Assembly: GCA_029259715.1 (NCBI GenBank)
Contig: JAJDEP010000007.1
Span: 124,001-188,000, forward strand
Direction: 5' to 3'
Length of the DNA: 64,000 bases
Origin: Planctomycetota bacterium
GTDB taxonomy: Bacteria > Planctomycetota > B15-G4
Below the pieces are notes generated by a model. It saw only the letters and a program-made list of their open reading frames with translations, was not told the DNA's origin and did not search any database. The position numbers and the translations under genes were made by a program. Each line of letters starts with the position of its first letter. The first letter of the stretch is position 1. Shown here piece by piece: positions 21,455 through 30,271 of this stretch.

Positions 21455-22203
21455 GGCCCCGGGTCGACCGGCCGACACAGGCACAGCAGCGACACGCCGA
21501 CGGGCAGGTTGCGCCGCGTGATCCACCCGGCCTCGGACGCGAACACGCCCTCGAGCAACGCCGAGAGGACGCCCGGCGAGCCCATGCCGAGGTCCGACTT
21601 GCCGCCCTCGGAGGTCCACGGCAGCAGGGGCCGCATGAGCAGGCGCACGGCGGCGATGGGCGGGAACAGCAAGGTGTTGAAGAAGGTCAGGCGTTCGATG
21701 CTGAGGCCCGCGGCCTCGACCCGCTCGCGCAACAGCCGCCGGGTGTAGCGCCGGCGGTGTTCGGCGAGGACGTCTTGCCGGCCCCACAGCAGGGGCAACG
21801 CCGGCACGGAGATGAACAGCGCGCCTCCCGGGCGCAGCACACGCCGGCACTCCCGCAGGGCCGCGTCGTCGTCGTCGAGGTGCTCGATCACGTCGAACGC
21901 GCAGACCAGATCGAAGTGACCGCTGCGGAAGGGCAGGCGCGAGGCGTCGGCGGACACGGCGCCCGGCGCGCCGGCCGCGCGGCTGGCTTCGAGCGAGGAG
22001 ACGTCGGTGTCGAGCACGGTGAGGTGGCCGCGCGACCCCAGCTCGCCGACGTTCACGCCGTGACCGGGCCCGAGCTCCAGCAGCCGGGCGCCCGGGGGCA
22101 GGCCCACCAGGTCGTCGATGAGGCGTCCGAAGATGCGCCGCCGGGCGCGGAACCACCAGTGTCCCGAGCGCGAGCGGTGCTCCTCGTGGACGACCTCCCT
22201 CAC
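21451..22203 (-). CDS. Class I SAM-dependent methyltransferase
   Basis: LLELGPGHGVNVGELG; DLVCAFDVIEHLDDDDAALRECRRVLRPGGALFISVPA; GTGA overlap with the upstream GT2 gene. Confidence 0.9.
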   Translation of the reverse strand: MREVVHEEHRSRSGHWWFRARRRIFGRLIDDLVGLPPGARLLELGPGHGVNVGELGSRGHLTVLDTDVSSLEASRAAGAPGAVSADASRLPFRSGHFDLVCAFDVIEHLDDDDAALRECRRVLRPGGALFISVPALPLLWGRQDVLAEHRRRYTRRLLRERVEAAGLSIERLTFFNTLLFPPIAAVRLLMRPLLPWTSEGGKSDLGMGSPGVLSALLEGVFASEAGWITRRNLPVGVSLLCLCRPVDPGP

Positions 22204-22949
22204 GACTTGCCGCGGCCGGCCGACTTCCCGAAGCGCAGGCGCCACCACATGCGGGCCACGGTCCACAGGGTCAGCGGGATGTGGCTGGCCCGGACGGTGG
22301 TCTTGCCCGCCTTGCGCGGGTAGTGGCGCACGCCCTGCTCCACGCTCTTGAAGCCCAGACGGGCCGTGCGCGCCACCAGCTCGGTGTCGATGAAGAAGTC
22401 GGTGGTCTCCAGCTCCAGGCGGTCGATGACGGGGCGCTTGAAGATCTTGAAGGCGCAGTCGACGTCGCGGACCTTGACCAGGAAGAGCACGCGCACGATC
22501 TGGTTGTAGGTCCAGCTCAGCAGGCAGCGCAGCACCGAGTCGTAGCGGTAGACGCGGAAGCCGAAGAGGGCGTCGGCGTCCTCCAGCAGGGGCAGGGAAT
22601 GGGCCAGCTCGCGCACGTCGAACTGGCAATCGGAGTCGGTGAAGAAGATCAGGTCGCCTTGCGCCGCGTCGAAGCCGGTGGCGATGGCCCGGCCGTAGCC
22701 CTGGTTCACCTCGTGCTTGATCAGGCGCACGCCCGGGTGCTCGGCGCTCAGCTCCTCGACGATGGCGGCCGTGCGGTCCTTGCTGCCATCGTCCACCACG
22801 AGCACCTCCCACGTGGCGAAGCAGGTCGGGAGGAAGTCGACACACTGCTGCACCGCCTCGTGGATGCACTCCTCCTCGTTGTAGGCGGGGAGGACGACGC
22901 TGAAGCAGCGCGGGTCGAGGGCGGGGCTCGTGGCCGGCGGGGTGGACAT
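22200..22949 (-). CDS. Glycosyltransferase family 2
   Basis: FSVVLPAYNEEECIHEAV; LVVDDGSKDRTAAIVEEL; FFTDSDCQFD. Confidence 0.93.
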   Translation of the reverse strand: MSTPPATSPALDPRCFSVVLPAYNEEECIHEAVQQCVDFLPTCFATWEVLVVDDGSKDRTAAIVEELSAEHPGVRLIKHEVNQGYGRAIATGFDAAQGDLIFFTDSDCQFDVRELAHSLPLLEDADALFGFRVYRYDSVLRCLLSWTYNQIVRVLFLVKVRDVDCAFKIFKRPVIDRLELETTDFFIDTELVARTARLGFKSVEQGVRHYPRKAGKTTVRASHIPLTLWTVARMWWRLRFGKSAGRGKS

Positions 22950-22956
22950 GGCCGGG

Positions 22957-22962
22957 AGTCTA
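22957..22962 (-). promoter_or_regulatory. -10-like TAGACT 7 nt before ATG 22949
   Basis: TAGACT-cccggcc-ATG on the minus strand; no Shine-Dalgarno. Confidence 0.5.
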
Positions 22963-22978
22963 ACCCGATCGGTGCTGC

Positions 22979-22984
22979 TAACCT
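22979..22984 (+). promoter_or_regulatory. -10-like TAACCT 6 nt before ATG 22991
   Basis: TAACCT-gcgtcg-ATG; no Shine-Dalgarno. Confidence 0.5.
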
Positions 22985-22990
22985 GCGTCG

Positions 22991-23590
22991 ATGCGCATCC
23001 TCATCGTCGGTTCTTCAGGAACTCTGGGACGTGCCGTCGCCGCGGCGTTGGCCGGCCGGCACGAGATCGTCAGTGCCGGCCGCCGCTCCGGCGACGTGCG
23101 GCTCGACATCACCGACCCGGCCTCCATCGAGGCAGCCTACGCGGCAGCCGGCCCCCTCGACGCCGTCGTCGCCACCGTGGGCAAGGTGACCTTCAAGCCC
23201 CTGGCCGAGATGAGCGCCGACGACTTCGCCGTCGGGCTGCGCGACAAGCTCATGGGCCAGGTCAACCTGGTGCTCGCCGGGCGGCAGGTGCTGGCGGACG
23301 GCGGATCGTTCACCCTCACCACCGGCGTGCTCGACCGCGAACCCATCGCGGCCGGTTCGTCGGCGTCGATGGTCAACGGCGCGGTCAACGCCTTCGTCAT
23401 GGCGGCGGCGGTAGAGCTGCCCCGGGGCCTGCGCATCAACGCCGTGAGTCCGGGGCTGCTGACCGAGTCGGTGGCCGACTACGACGCGTTCTTCCCCGGC
23501 TTCGAGCCGGTGCCGGCCGCGCGGGCGGCGCGGGCCTACCGCAAGAGCGTCGAGGGCGTCGCCACGGGGCAGGTCTTCCGCGTCGACTGA
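22991..23590 (+). CDS. Short-chain dehydrogenase/reductase
   Basis: ILIVGSSGTLGRAVAAAL; INAVSPGLLTES. Confidence 0.9.
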   Translation: MRILIVGSSGTLGRAVAAALAGRHEIVSAGRRSGDVRLDITDPASIEAAYAAAGPLDAVVATVGKVTFKPLAEMSADDFAVGLRDKLMGQVNLVLAGRQVLADGGSFTLTTGVLDREPIAAGSSASMVNGAVNAFVMAAAVELPRGLRINAVSPGLLTESVADYDAFFPGFEPVPAARAARAYRKSVEGVATGQVFRVD

Positions 23591-23600
23591 GCCCTTCGCG

Positions 23601-23627
23601 GCGGGCACCGCTCGCAGCGGTGCCCGC
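23601..23627. terminator. Perfect 12-bp hairpin between convergent genes
   Basis: GCGGGCACCGCT-cgc-AGCGGTGCCCGC. Confidence 0.7.
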
Positions 23628-23647
23628 AGGCTCGGGCCGGTGTGCGT

Positions 23648-24349
23648 CTAGGCCGGCGGCCGCGTGCGCCAGCGCTGCGCGAACACGATCACGGCGACGA
23701 GGCCGACGCCCAGCATCCACCAACGGTAGGTGTGCTCGGCGTTCTCACCGGCCGGGGGCATGTCGTTGACCATGAACGACGCAATGATGACGAGTCCGCC
23801 CCCGATCAGCTTGACCCAGTCGCGCGTGCGCAGGAACGACCAGTCGCGCCCCTCGGGCTCGCGGTAGACGAGGGCGCCGCAGACCACCAGCGCCACGGAC
23901 ACCAGGCACGGCGCGACCACGGGTCCGATCCACACGACGGGGATCAGGAACAGGACGTCCCAGGTGAGCAGCACGTCCTCGAACCCTCCCGCGGGCCAGT
24001 CGAGGGTGAGCTTGAGCGTGACGTAGTAGGCCAGGTCCCACAGGCCGAACAGCAGGGCGAAGGCGCCGAAGCGGCGCATGCGGTCGCGGGCGCTCAGGCA
24101 GGCCGCTCCCAGCAGCATGAACAACGTCGCCGCCTCGCGGGCGAACTCGACGCGGTAGACGTCCGGGTCGAAGGCCTTCAGCGGGAAGTCGAAGCCCTCG
24201 GGGTAGTACAGCGCGCGCAGGTACACCACCACCGCGCCCTCGAGGTAGCCGAAGGCCAGCCCGAACACCGTCAGCCAGACCAGCCCGTTCCCGCTGCCGG
24301 GCTCCCGTCGTCGCGTTGCCGTCGCTGTGGTGCTCGCCCTCGCGCCCAT
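23648..24349 (-). CDS. Hypothetical multi-TM membrane protein
   Basis: 233 aa, several hydrophobic segments (LVWLTVFGLAFGYLEGAVVVYLRALYYP). Confidence 0.75.
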   Translation of the reverse strand: MGARASTTATATRRREPGSGNGLVWLTVFGLAFGYLEGAVVVYLRALYYPEGFDFPLKAFDPDVYRVEFAREAATLFMLLGAACLSARDRMRRFGAFALLFGLWDLAYYVTLKLTLDWPAGGFEDVLLTWDVLFLIPVVWIGPVVAPCLVSVALVVCGALVYREPEGRDWSFLRTRDWVKLIGGGLVIIASFMVNDMPPAGENAEHTYRWWMLGVGLVAVIVFAQRWRTRPPA

Positions 24350-24455
24350 GGGAGCGAGGCTACGGCGCGTCCGCGCGCCAAGCCAGACTCCCCCTCACCT
24401 CCGGAGCCAACGCGGGAGTCGGAGCCCAAGCCCCCCCCCGCAGGAGCCGGCGCAA

Positions 24456-24538
24456 GCACCCCCCGGGAAACCGACGGGGGCGGAGTTCGGCCTTCTCGCT
24501 CAGACGAACGGAGCCCCCGTCGGTTTCCCGGGGGGTGC
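24456..24538. repeat. Perfect 26-bp inverted repeat with 31-nt loop (intergenic)
   Basis: Arms 24456-24481 GCACCCCCCGGGAAACCGACGGGGGC and 24513-24538 GCCCCCGTCGGTTTCCCGGGGGGTGC; inner GTTCG/CGAAC. Confidence 0.95.
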
Positions 24539-24551
24539 GTCCTCCAGGCCC

Positions 24552-25367
24552 CTAGGTCAACTCATCCATCGCCGGATCGTCGAGCACCGGCTTGATCCCC
24601 GCCGCGACGAACACGCGATGCTGCACGCGCAGAGGCTCTTGCGGGAACTTGTCCTCGATCATCACGCGCAGGGCGTCGTCGAAGCGGGCGACGAGGTCGG
24701 CATCGAGGCTGGCGGCCACGCCGGCGCTCGCGCGCACCCGTCCGCGCCAGGCCTCGCGGCTGAAGGGCACCTCGACGTCGAAGCTGAACGACTCGATGTC
24801 CTGGAAGCCGGCCTCCACGAGGTCGCGCATCCACACCGGGTGCAGGCCGGTGCCGCCGCCCAACATCCAGGTCGGGTTGTAGTTGAGGATCAGCTCCTCG
24901 GTGGCCTCGGCCACGCTGCCCGAGGAGGGCACCCAGTCGTAGGCGATGATGGCGAGGGTGCCTTCCGGCTTGAGCACGCGCATGGCCTCCTTGGCGGCGC
25001 GGGTGCCGTCGAACCAATGCCAGGCCTGGCTGGCCGTGACCGCGCCGAAGGAGGCGTCGGGCAGCCCCGTGTCCTCGGCCGTGGCCTGGATGAAGCGGAT
25101 GGCGAGGCTCTCCTCGCCGGTCATGCGCATGGCCTGCTGGATCAGCGGGCCGCTCTTGTCGAGGCCCGTCACCAGGCACGACTGCTCGGCCAGCTTGCGG
25201 GACAGCGCGCCGGTGCCCGTGCCGAGGTCGAGGATCTTCTGGCCGGCGGCGCCGACACCCACTTCGTAGAGACGCTCGAACAAGACCTTGGGGAAGGGGG
25301 GGCGAAAGCGCGCGTAGACGCGCGCGATGCGACCGAAGTCGACGTCGATGGCGGTGGCGGAACTCAT
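24552..25367 (-). CDS. Class I SAM-dependent methyltransferase
   Basis: ILDLGTGTGALSRKLAEQSCLVTGLDKSGPLIQQA; FGAVTASQAWHWFDGTRAAKEAMRVLKPEGTLAII. Confidence 0.92.
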   Translation of the reverse strand: MSSATAIDVDFGRIARVYARFRPPFPKVLFERLYEVGVGAAGQKILDLGTGTGALSRKLAEQSCLVTGLDKSGPLIQQAMRMTGEESLAIRFIQATAEDTGLPDASFGAVTASQAWHWFDGTRAAKEAMRVLKPEGTLAIIAYDWVPSSGSVAEATEELILNYNPTWMLGGGTGLHPVWMRDLVEAGFQDIESFSFDVEVPFSREAWRGRVRASAGVAASLDADLVARFDDALRVMIEDKFPQEPLRVQHRVFVAAGIKPVLDDPAMDELT

Positions 25368-25501
25368 GGGTGCGTCCGAGGAGGAAAGGAGGACGCCGAC
25401 GGCCGCGCGCAGGGCGGGGTGATAGGCAGGGAGGAGGAAGTGCAGCGCGACGGCCGTGGCGTCTCCGATCCCCGTAAATTCGTCGCCTTCGCCGAGCGAC
25501 T

Positions 25502-25518
25502 GTAGCGGTGTCCGCTAC
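25502..25518. repeat. Operator-like inverted repeat GTAGCGG-tgt-CCGCTAC
   Basis: Perfect 7-bp arms upstream of the methyltransferase gene. Confidence 0.6.
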
Positions 25519-25626
25519 GGGGGCCTGGCGGGCCGAATTCGATGACCTGCCCGATCACCGGTTCGCGGGAACTCCCGCAGGGGTCGCCGCGCGAGGGTGC
25601 GGCAGGAGTGTGCGGGCCCCGGGCGG

Positions 25627-26499
25627 CTAGTTCCTGCGGCTGATCATGTCGGCGATGAGGCCGACGAGCAGGACCTGCAACGCCGCGAGCAGGAACAACA
25701 CCGGCGCGTCGCCGATGCCGCCCATCTGCGAGATCTGTCGCGCGCCCCACAGCACGCCGACGACCGCGAGCCCGCCCGTCACGGGCAGGAACACCTTGAG
25801 CGGTTCGAAGTAGACGCACGCGCGCAGCATCAACACCAGGAAGTTGAGCGTGTCGGCGATGGGGCGGATCTTGCTGCTGCCCGTGCGCTCGTGATAGTCG
25901 ATGGGCTCGTAAGCGACGATGCGGTGGCGCACGAGCAGGGCCAGGGTCACGGTGGTGGTGAAGCTGAACCCGTCGCTGATCAGGTTGAAGCGCTCCTCCA
26001 CCGGCGCGCGTCGGAAGACCCGCAGCCCCGAGTTGAGATCGGGGATGCGCCGGCCGGTGATGTAGTTGGCGAGCAGGCGCATGAACGCCTTGGCCGGACG
26101 GCGGATGGCGGGGATGTGCACGTCGGCGCCGGTGCGCGAGCCCACCACCATGTCGGCGCCCTCGTCGACGAGGCGGCGATAAAGGCCGGGGAGCCGGTCG
26201 GCGGGGTAGGTGCCGTCGGCGTCGGTGATGGCGATGACGTCGGCCGTGGCGGCGCGGATGCCGGTCTTGAGGGCGGCGCCGTAGCCGCGGTTGGTGCCGT
26301 GGCGCACGACGCGCACGCCGGGCAGGCGCTCGGCCAGCTCCTCGATGCGCTCGGCCGTGCCGTCGGTGCTGCCGTCGTCCACCACCACCACCTCGTGGTC
26401 GATGCCGGCATCCGTCAGCGCGGCCACGACCTCCTCCAGGGAGGGGGTGATGCCCGCGGCCTCGTTGTAGGCGGGAATGACGAGTGAGAGATCGACCAC
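25627..26499 (-). CDS. Glycosyltransferase family 2 with C-terminal TM region (polyprenol-phosphate type)
   Basis: DLSLVIPAYNEAAGITPSLEEVV; VVVDDGSTDGTAERI; ITDADGTYPADRLPGLYR; start moved from ATG 26511 to GTG 26499 because ATG 26511 lies inside a TATGAT -10-like box. Confidence 0.9.
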   Translation of the reverse strand: MVDLSLVIPAYNEAAGITPSLEEVVAALTDAGIDHEVVVVDDGSTDGTAERIEELAERLPGVRVVRHGTNRGYGAALKTGIRAATADVIAITDADGTYPADRLPGLYRRLVDEGADMVVGSRTGADVHIPAIRRPAKAFMRLLANYITGRRIPDLNSGLRVFRRAPVEERFNLISDGFSFTTTVTLALLVRHRIVAYEPIDYHERTGSSKIRPIADTLNFLVLMLRACVYFEPLKVFLPVTGGLAVVGVLWGARQISQMGGIGDAPVLFLLAALQVLLVGLIADMISRRN

Positions 26500-26506
26500 G
26501 GGGGGG

Positions 26507-26512
26507 ATCATA
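26507..26512 (-). promoter_or_regulatory. -10-like TATGAT 7 nt before GTG 26499
   Basis: TATGAT-ccccccc-GTG on the minus strand. Confidence 0.5.
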
Positions 26513-26721
26513 TCCCGGAGAGGACCCGTGTCCGACCGCAGCCTCGGCGTCCCTCAGCGATTAAGCTGGGCCCGAGGTGGGACGACCGGCCGCGCGTGGC
26601 TCGTCCAAGCGTGGCGCCCCGTCGGACGCCGGCCCCTCACCGTCGAGGATGCATGCACCACCACCGCTCCCACCGCCGATCGCCGGTCCGACCCTCGGGT
26701 CGTGAGCGCGGCCCTGCGCCG

Positions 26722-28287
26722 ATGACGGGCCCCGGGCTGGTCACCGGCCCCGCGCCGGCACGCCAGGCGGGCACCACCATGGTGCTCGTCATGCTGGCCA
26801 TGCTGATCATGATGACGGTGGCGTACCACCTGACCATTGCCGCGCTTGTGGAGTTCGAACACAGCCAGTTCCGGCTGGTCCACGGGCGCCTCGAGCACAT
26901 CTCCCGGGCGGCCACCCGGCAGGCCGAGTCGGTGCTGCTGCTGGATCTCGAGGAGGCGGCGGCCCAGGGCGACTCGGGCAACGCGGGCACGCCGGGAGCG
27001 GCCAGCGCCCTGAGCGGCGCGGCGTCCCCGACCGCCGAGGGAGGGGACGGCGGCGAGACCGACGTGACCGCGGTCACCGCCACCACCGACTCCATGCTCG
27101 ACGAGTGGATGAACCCCGAGGCCCTCTCGCCGGCCATGGGCGAGGGGCTGCAGATCTTCGTCGAAATCGTGGACGAGGACTCCAAGATCAACCTGCTGGG
27201 GATCTTCAGCTCCCAGGAGGACGAGGCCGAGGAGACCCGCGAGATCGTCAAGCGCCTCATCGACGTGGCCTTCGAGGGGACCACGCACGACATCGACTTC
27301 GGCGAGGCCACCGACTTCCTCGACAGCCTCGACGAGTGGGCGCGCGGCAGCCGCGGCTCGGGGACGCCGGTGCCCACGCCGGAGCTCAAGCCCACCGACG
27401 CCCAGGAGTCCGACGAGACCTACCAGCTCGAGACCGCGCTGTTCGATGACGACGAGAACAACTACCCCCTGTCCCTCGATGAGCTGGTGCTCATGGGCGC
27501 CGTCGAGCGGCATCACCTCGACGGCTTCGTGGAGAACGGCGAGCACTTCCCCGGTCTGCGCGAGTACCTGACGCTCTACAGCCACCTCGAGCTGAAGGCG
27601 GAGCCCGAGGAGGAGTCGGAATTCGCGGCCAGCCCCTTCGGTCAGCCGCCGGCCGAGGAGGACGAGGACGCCGACGAAGACGAGATCACCGCCGCTTCGA
27701 CCCACCAGGGGCTGATCAACGTGAACACGGCCCCGCTGGCCGTGCTGCGCGCGGTGGCCGGCGACGAGATCCCGCGCTCGGCGCTGGAGCTGGTGGTCGA
27801 GTTCCGCGAGAAGATCCACGAATTCGACGACGAGGGCTTCAGCGGGTCCGACTCCATGTTCTCGGGCGGGGGCTTCGGGTTCGGCGACGGCGGCGATGGC
27901 GGGGCGACCGGCGGAACCGACGACGAGGAGGACGTCACCGACTTCGTCTTCTCCGACCCCAGCGAGGTCTTCACCAAGATCGAGCGGGAGTTCAGCGTCC
28001 AGGTGAACGCCGACAGCCTGGCCCGGGAGGCCTTCGAGAAGTGGTTCTGGGTGGAGAGTCAGGTGTTCACGATCAAGGTGCTCGTGCGCGAGCCGACCCT
28101 GGGGGTCCACCGCAACTACCGCAGCATGGTCTGGCGCATGAATGCCTCGGACCGCCCCCGAATCGTGATCCTGCGGCCCCTGGAGCCCTACACCGACTCC
28201 CGCCGCATGGAGGACTACCCCGGCGGGGGCCTCGACGAGAGCCGGTTGGAGGAAATGGCCACCGACCGGATGATCGGCACCCGTTGA
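26722..28287 (+). CDS. GspK-like general secretion pathway / type II secretion minor pseudopilin-type protein
   Basis: QAGTTMVLVMLAMLIMMTVAYHLTIAALVEFEHSQFRLVHGR N-terminal helix; LINVNTAPLAVLRAVAGDEI helix-hairpin-like motif; start uncertain (ORF opens at 26596). Confidence 0.75.
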   Translation: MTGPGLVTGPAPARQAGTTMVLVMLAMLIMMTVAYHLTIAALVEFEHSQFRLVHGRLEHISRAATRQAESVLLLDLEEAAAQGDSGNAGTPGAASALSGAASPTAEGGDGGETDVTAVTATTDSMLDEWMNPEALSPAMGEGLQIFVEIVDEDSKINLLGIFSSQEDEAEETREIVKRLIDVAFEGTTHDIDFGEATDFLDSLDEWARGSRGSGTPVPTPELKPTDAQESDETYQLETALFDDDENNYPLSLDELVLMGAVERHHLDGFVENGEHFPGLREYLTLYSHLELKAEPEEESEFAASPFGQPPAEEDEDADEDEITAASTHQGLINVNTAPLAVLRAVAGDEIPRSALELVVEFREKIHEFDDEGFSGSDSMFSGGGFGFGDGGDGGATGGTDDEEDVTDFVFSDPSEVFTKIEREFSVQVNADSLAREAFEKWFWVESQVFTIKVLVREPTLGVHRNYRSMVWRMNASDRPRIVILRPLEPYTDSRRMEDYPGGGLDESRLEEMATDRMIGTR

Positions 28288-28374
28288 CCGCCACCGCAGC
28301 GATTCCCTACGCTACGGGGCTCTTTTAGGGCCCGAAACGGCGGCCCGGAGGTCATCACGCGGGGTGGCCATCCC

Positions 28375-29463
28375 TTGATCATCCTTCTTCATCTGGACGC
28401 CGGACCGGCCCAACGGGCCGCGGTGCGCGAGGCCCTGGAAGGCTTCGGGATGTCGGTGTCGGAAGTCAGCCTGGGCGCGCGAACAGCCCTGGTGACCGAA
28501 GGCGACGGACACCCGGCCGCCAGTCTGGCCCGCCTGCCCGCGGTTGAGCAGGTGATCCAGACCGAGACACCGGCGCCCCTGGCCGCGGCGACCCTCGCCG
28601 GCGGCGGCCGCCCGGTGTCCGTGGGGACGACGCTCTTCAGCGCCGAGACCCTCACCATCGTGGCCGGCCCGTGCACCATCGAGGACGCCGGCACCCTGCG
28701 CGAGATCGCCGGGCTCGTGAAGCAGGCGGGCGCCGACGCGCTGCGCGGCGGCGCGTACAAGGTGCGCACCTCGCCGCACCAGTTCCAGGGCGGCGGAATC
28801 GAGGCGTTGCAGGAGCTGCGCGCCGTCTCCCGCGAGTGCGGGCTGCCGTTCTTCACCGAGCTCAACGACCCGCGCCAGGTGAGCGCGGTGGCCGACCTGG
28901 TGGACGGCGTGCAGATCGGTGCGCGGCACATGCAGAACTTCCCGCTGCTCACCGAGGCGGCCAAGCTGGGCAAGCCGATCCTGCTCAAGCGGCACATGTC
29001 CGCCGACCTCGACGAGTTCCTGCTGGCGGCCGAGTACATCCTCGACGCGGGCAACGAACAGGTGATCCTGTGCGAGCGGGGCATCAAGAGCGCCGAGCGC
29101 CACGTGCGTTACCTGCTCGACGTGGGCGCCGTGCCCTGGCTCAAGGAGCGGGTCGGGCTGCCGGTGATCGTCGATCCCAGCCACGCGGCCGGTCATCACC
29201 GGCTGGTGCCGGCCCTCGCCCGGGCGGCCGTGGCGGCGGGCGCCGACGGCCTGATCATCGAGGTCCACCCGCGCCCCGAGGAGACGCGCTGCGACGCGCT
29301 GCAGGCCCTCTCGCCGACGACGTTCGCCCAGCTCGTCACCGACGTGAGGCGGCTCGCCGCGCTCACCGGCCGCCGGGCCGGCAAGGTCGCGTCCGACGGC
29401 GGCGCGGCTGAAACGGGCGCCTCCGGCGACGGCCCGGTCTTGCGTACGGCGGCGGAGGCCTGA
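28375..29463 (+). CDS. aroF: 3-deoxy-7-phosphoheptulonate synthase (AroA/KDO8P-synthase-type, with N-terminal ferredoxin-like domain)
   Basis: TIVAGPCTIED; GGAYKVRTSPHQFQG; VQIGARHMQNFPLL; VIVDPSHAAGHH. Confidence 0.93.
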   Translation: MIILLHLDAGPAQRAAVREALEGFGMSVSEVSLGARTALVTEGDGHPAASLARLPAVEQVIQTETPAPLAAATLAGGGRPVSVGTTLFSAETLTIVAGPCTIEDAGTLREIAGLVKQAGADALRGGAYKVRTSPHQFQGGGIEALQELRAVSRECGLPFFTELNDPRQVSAVADLVDGVQIGARHMQNFPLLTEAAKLGKPILLKRHMSADLDEFLLAAEYILDAGNEQVILCERGIKSAERHVRYLLDVGAVPWLKERVGLPVIVDPSHAAGHHRLVPALARAAVAAGADGLIIEVHPRPEETRCDALQALSPTTFAQLVTDVRRLAALTGRRAGKVASDGGAAETGASGDGPVLRTAAEA

Positions 29464-29467
29464 CGCC

Positions 29468-30271
29468 ATGACCCGCACCCCCTTCATGGCGGCGAACTGG
29501 AAGATGCACCTGCGTGCTGCCGACATCGACGACTTCTGCGCCGAGGTGCGCGACGCCCTCGCCGGCAGCACCACCGCCCAGCGCGGCGTGCGCGTGGGCC
29601 TGTTCCCGCCCTTCGTCTACCTGCCGCGCGTGGTGGAGGCCCTCGCGGGCGTCGACGTCACCGTGGGCAGCCAGACCGCGCGTCCCGAGGCCAAGGGCGC
29701 GTTCACCGGCGAGGTCAACGTCGAGATGGTCAAGGACGTGGGCGCGACCTGCGTCATCGTGGGCCACAGCGAACGACGCCACGTCTTCGGCGAGACCGAC
29801 GCTGACGTCCGGGCGCGTCTCGACGCGGTGCTCGCCGCGGGACTCGACGTGATCCTGTGCATCGGCGAGACCCTCGACGAGCGCCAGGCCGACCAGACCC
29901 TCGCGGTGGTCGGGCGCCAGCTGCAGGCGGGCCTCGCGGGCCTCGAGGGCGACGTCGTCGCGCATCGGGTGACCGTGGCCTACGAACCCGTGTGGGCCAT
30001 CGGCACCGGGCTCACCGCCACGCCGGCCCAGGCCCAGGAGGTGCACGCCGAGGTGCGCCGGCAGGTCGGCGCGCTGCTCGACGACGACACGGCCGCGCGC
30101 CTGGTGATTCAATATGGGGGCAGCGTCAAGCCGGAGAACGTCTCCGAGCTCATGGCTTGCCCCGACGTGGACGGCGCCCTGGTGGGCGGCGCGTCCCTCG
30201 CCTTTTCATCTTTCGGGTCCATCGTCGATTTCGACAAGCAGGGCTCGGGGAACACAGGAGTCGATCGATGA
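29468..30271 (+). CDS. tpiA: Triosephosphate isomerase
   Basis: FMAANWKMHL; VIVGHSERRHVFGETDADV; AYEPVWAIGTG; IQYGGSVKPEN. Confidence 0.98.
   Translation: MTRTPFMAANWKMHLRAADIDDFCAEVRDALAGSTTAQRGVRVGLFPPFVYLPRVVEALAGVDVTVGSQTARPEAKGAFTGEVNVEMVKDVGATCVIVGHSERRHVFGETDADVRARLDAVLAAGLDVILCIGETLDERQADQTLAVVGRQLQAGLAGLEGDVVAHRVTVAYEPVWAIGTGLTATPAQAQEVHAEVRRQVGALLDDDTAARLVIQYGGSVKPENVSELMACPDVDGALVGGASLAFSSFGSIVDFDKQGSGNTGVDR

Noticed and set aside
19418-21748. 776-aa plus-strand ORF
   Set aside because: Antisense to the GT39-like gene and its neighbour; Glu/Gln/Arg-rich shadow frame.
24430-24439. C9 homopolymer near the 26-bp palindrome as a phase-variation tract
   Set aside because: Non-coding and not placed between evident promoter elements; homopolymer could also be a sequencing artefact.
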